Shown in pieces: positions 63,801 through 64,000 of a DNA stretch of 64,000 nt. Made by a program: the position numbers and the translations under genes. Under the pieces are notes generated by a model. That model was not told where the DNA came from. It was given only the letters and a program-made list of their open reading frames with translations, and made no database searches. Within the stretch, counting starts at the first letter, position 1; each line of letters begins with the position of its first letter. Source of the stretch: Deroplatys truncata (lineage: Eukaryota; Arthropoda; Insecta; Mantodea; Mantidae); contig CM060978.1 of the NCBI GenBank assembly GCA_030765065.1, forward strand, positions 57,502,421 through 57,566,420, written 5' to 3'.

Positions 63801-64000
63801 GGATGATGGTACTGGCGGCAATACCATTTGCATTTAAAACACTTGTGAAGGTTCACGAAAGCATTAAAGTGCCCGGCGTGGAGCATGACGTCGATGTATT
63901 TATCGCATTTCTTATCCGACGCGTACAGCACGTGCTTCCCCGTATGATCGCCGAACGCCGTCACAGCGTAGCCCTTTAACGCAGCGTCAAAACGTCTGAC
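60857..64000 (-). CDS. protein-primed family B DNA polymerase, 5' end outside window
   Basis: Replicates the element. The frame is open to the window edge. Positions below are counted from the GTG at 63964. The N-terminal part has repeated Cys/His pairs (residues 42-160: CFKCKWYC, CAKCHQQC, CTSCNKLV, CNHCKAH). Exonuclease motifs are FIDFE (D178, E180), NLRAYD (N258, D263) and YCKMD (Y383, D387). Polymerase motifs are A, DVCSLYP (D606), B, KLMLNSFWG (about 793), and C, YFDTDS (D891, D893). The C-terminal KVKGITLN matches the group. No stop or frameshift was seen. GC content rises strongly in the C-terminal half. The terminal-protein region expected further upstream is not in the window. Confidence 0.95.
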   Translation of the reverse strand, partial: VRRFDAALKGYAVTAFGDHTGKHVLYASDKKCDKYIDVMLHAGHFNAFVNLHKCFKCKWYCRQYHHPSAHKKEFHRCDARCAKCHQQCDARFDAYIRCAECNRDFKGPTCFANHAKKGVFYPKALSVCDVEKVCTSCNKLVNARHRKTAHQCGEKYCNHCKAHVNSSHMCYMQPYATKNKRNRYVFMFIDFECTQNIPYTGKKDTYEHVPNLCVLYQACSLCIDERHKTAYCTECGCKEWVFMDEPVKQLFEHIAQARFEAWDVYVVAHNLRAYDGQFLLKYMVAHLDWVPELIMNGSKIYRMRYGDVTFLDSLNFIPMPLSRFSKTFGLKECKGYFPYLFNTKENERYVGSIPDKRHYCPEGMSAEGRKAFEQWHEEKASSGYVFDMRAEMVAYCKMDVFLLSQGVSKFRREFLDENGIDPFRECVTIAQACMCVYRKRFMPLKKLALLPAGGYRLADRQSRAACIWLTWLEMQNRIVIQHAMRGREVKIAGHKVDGYREAEKTAYFFHGCFYHGCRRCFHNRHTAIYNSGHETMTSRLESTEKVTAKIKDAGYAVVEMWECEFNAAMKANQDLARHARDFPVPEPLNPRDAFYGGRTNCTKTYCEAKGDSKIYYYDVCSLYPYVNKTKPYPAGHPKIHVDRFPRLEDVGGGLVKCEVLPPQHLYHPVLPARIGGKLMFTLCRACAEAENQAECHHGERKRALSGTWVIDEMKIALEEGYRLLRVHEIWEYDVVRHEPTTGAKGLFEDYVNQFLKIKTEASGWPSDCDDPAAKQQYVEQFFEHEGVALDPQAVATNPGRRELAKLMLNSFWGKLGQRENLPTCELVDRYDRLLELLNDPGVEVQTYVPVTDRIMYAVWRYREECRKVNPAANAVLAAYTTAHARLVLYSYLKRLGERVCYFDTDSVVVAAAPGDWTPSVGRLLGDMTDELEKYGRGSYIARFASTGPKSYCMEIVCPETGKTFSVCKVKGITLNSGNLELVNAEVIRDTVLRDNDRAVKLAGTQISRKPFWTVVTEPSSKTFRMVVNKRVLAGDHDSYPYGFKRNA

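Larger units (their letters stand above)
51468..64000 (-). mobile_element. Polinton/Maverick (adintovirus-like) element, left part
   Basis: All genes are on the minus strand and form the Polinton core set: protein-primed PolB, packaging ATPase, integrase, penton-like and double-jelly-roll capsid proteins, pVI/pX-like protein and adenain-like protease. The left boundary is placed at an AGT-starting hairpin (51468). The right end lies beyond 64000. Composition changes sharply from the AT-rich host DNA. Every core gene is open. The typical family length of 15-20 kb predicts 2.5-7.5 kb more outside the window. An expected duplication of the six bases AGTATT (51462-51467) should follow the far terminus. 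Confidence 0.93.

Overview
The window is animal, almost certainly insect, nuclear DNA. About 51 kb of AT-rich, gene-poor repeat landscape lies next to the left part of a Polinton/Maverick (adintovirus-like) element that runs off the right edge. The insect assignment is an inference. It rests on Tc1/mariner families typical of arthropods, tRNA-derived SINEs, Jockey-like non-LTR remnants and an arthropod-style TATA plus TCATTC initiator in the element. No species is named, and no intact host gene was recognised.

Region 1 to 51.4 kb. Two dispersed families make up most of this sequence. REP-A (about 0.7-0.95 kb, starts TGAGGCAGTATTTTT, has CCAAT and TATA-like boxes and AATAAA, looks like a solo LTR) has eight copies. 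REP-B (about 0.8-0.95 kb, ends in ACTTTCTCTAC inverted repeats, carries a CA/TG microsatellite at one fixed internal site) has about twenty copies and fragments. Nested in or beside them are decayed DNA transposons: a mariner-superfamily element with roughly 225-250 bp TIRs at 11.9-13.7 kb, a mariner split by later insertions at 16.3-19.8 kb, an internally deleted mariner at 23.4-24.1 kb, and the 5' part of a Tc1 element at 45.8-46.7 kb. There are also fragments of non-LTR ORF2 at 15.4-16.3 and 34.9-35.5 kb, several tRNA-derived SINEs (one with a clear 12-bp duplication), and three striking palindromes at 22.7, 25.0 and 28.8-30.4 kb.

Region 51.47 to 64 kb. A Polinton-like provirus lies entirely on the minus strand. 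Read from right to left it encodes: protein-primed family B DNA polymerase (5' end outside the window), FtsK/HerA-type packaging ATPase, a small basic/hydrophobic protein, a basic protein with an Asp run, a chromodomain integrase, penton-like minor capsid protein, pVI/pX-like protein, double-jelly-roll major capsid protein and adenain-like protease. Beyond these come a two-unit protein that may be PC4-like and is interrupted by one amber codon, a block of complex tandem repeats, and four small unassigned genes next to a terminal hairpin that starts with AGT. The virion module, protease, integrase and polymerase are all open, so the insertion is young or under selection.

Together the element's genes cover replication (PolB), integration (integrase with chromodomain), capsid building (major and minor capsid, pVI/pX-like), maturation (protease) and packaging (ATPase). 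Neighbouring reading frames are joined by TAATG or ATGA stop-start overlaps at six junctions. A separate promoter, short intron and ATG arrangement drives the possible PC4-like gene. The least explained part is the 51.8-54.7 kb accessory end: repeats, four small genes and the interrupted gene.
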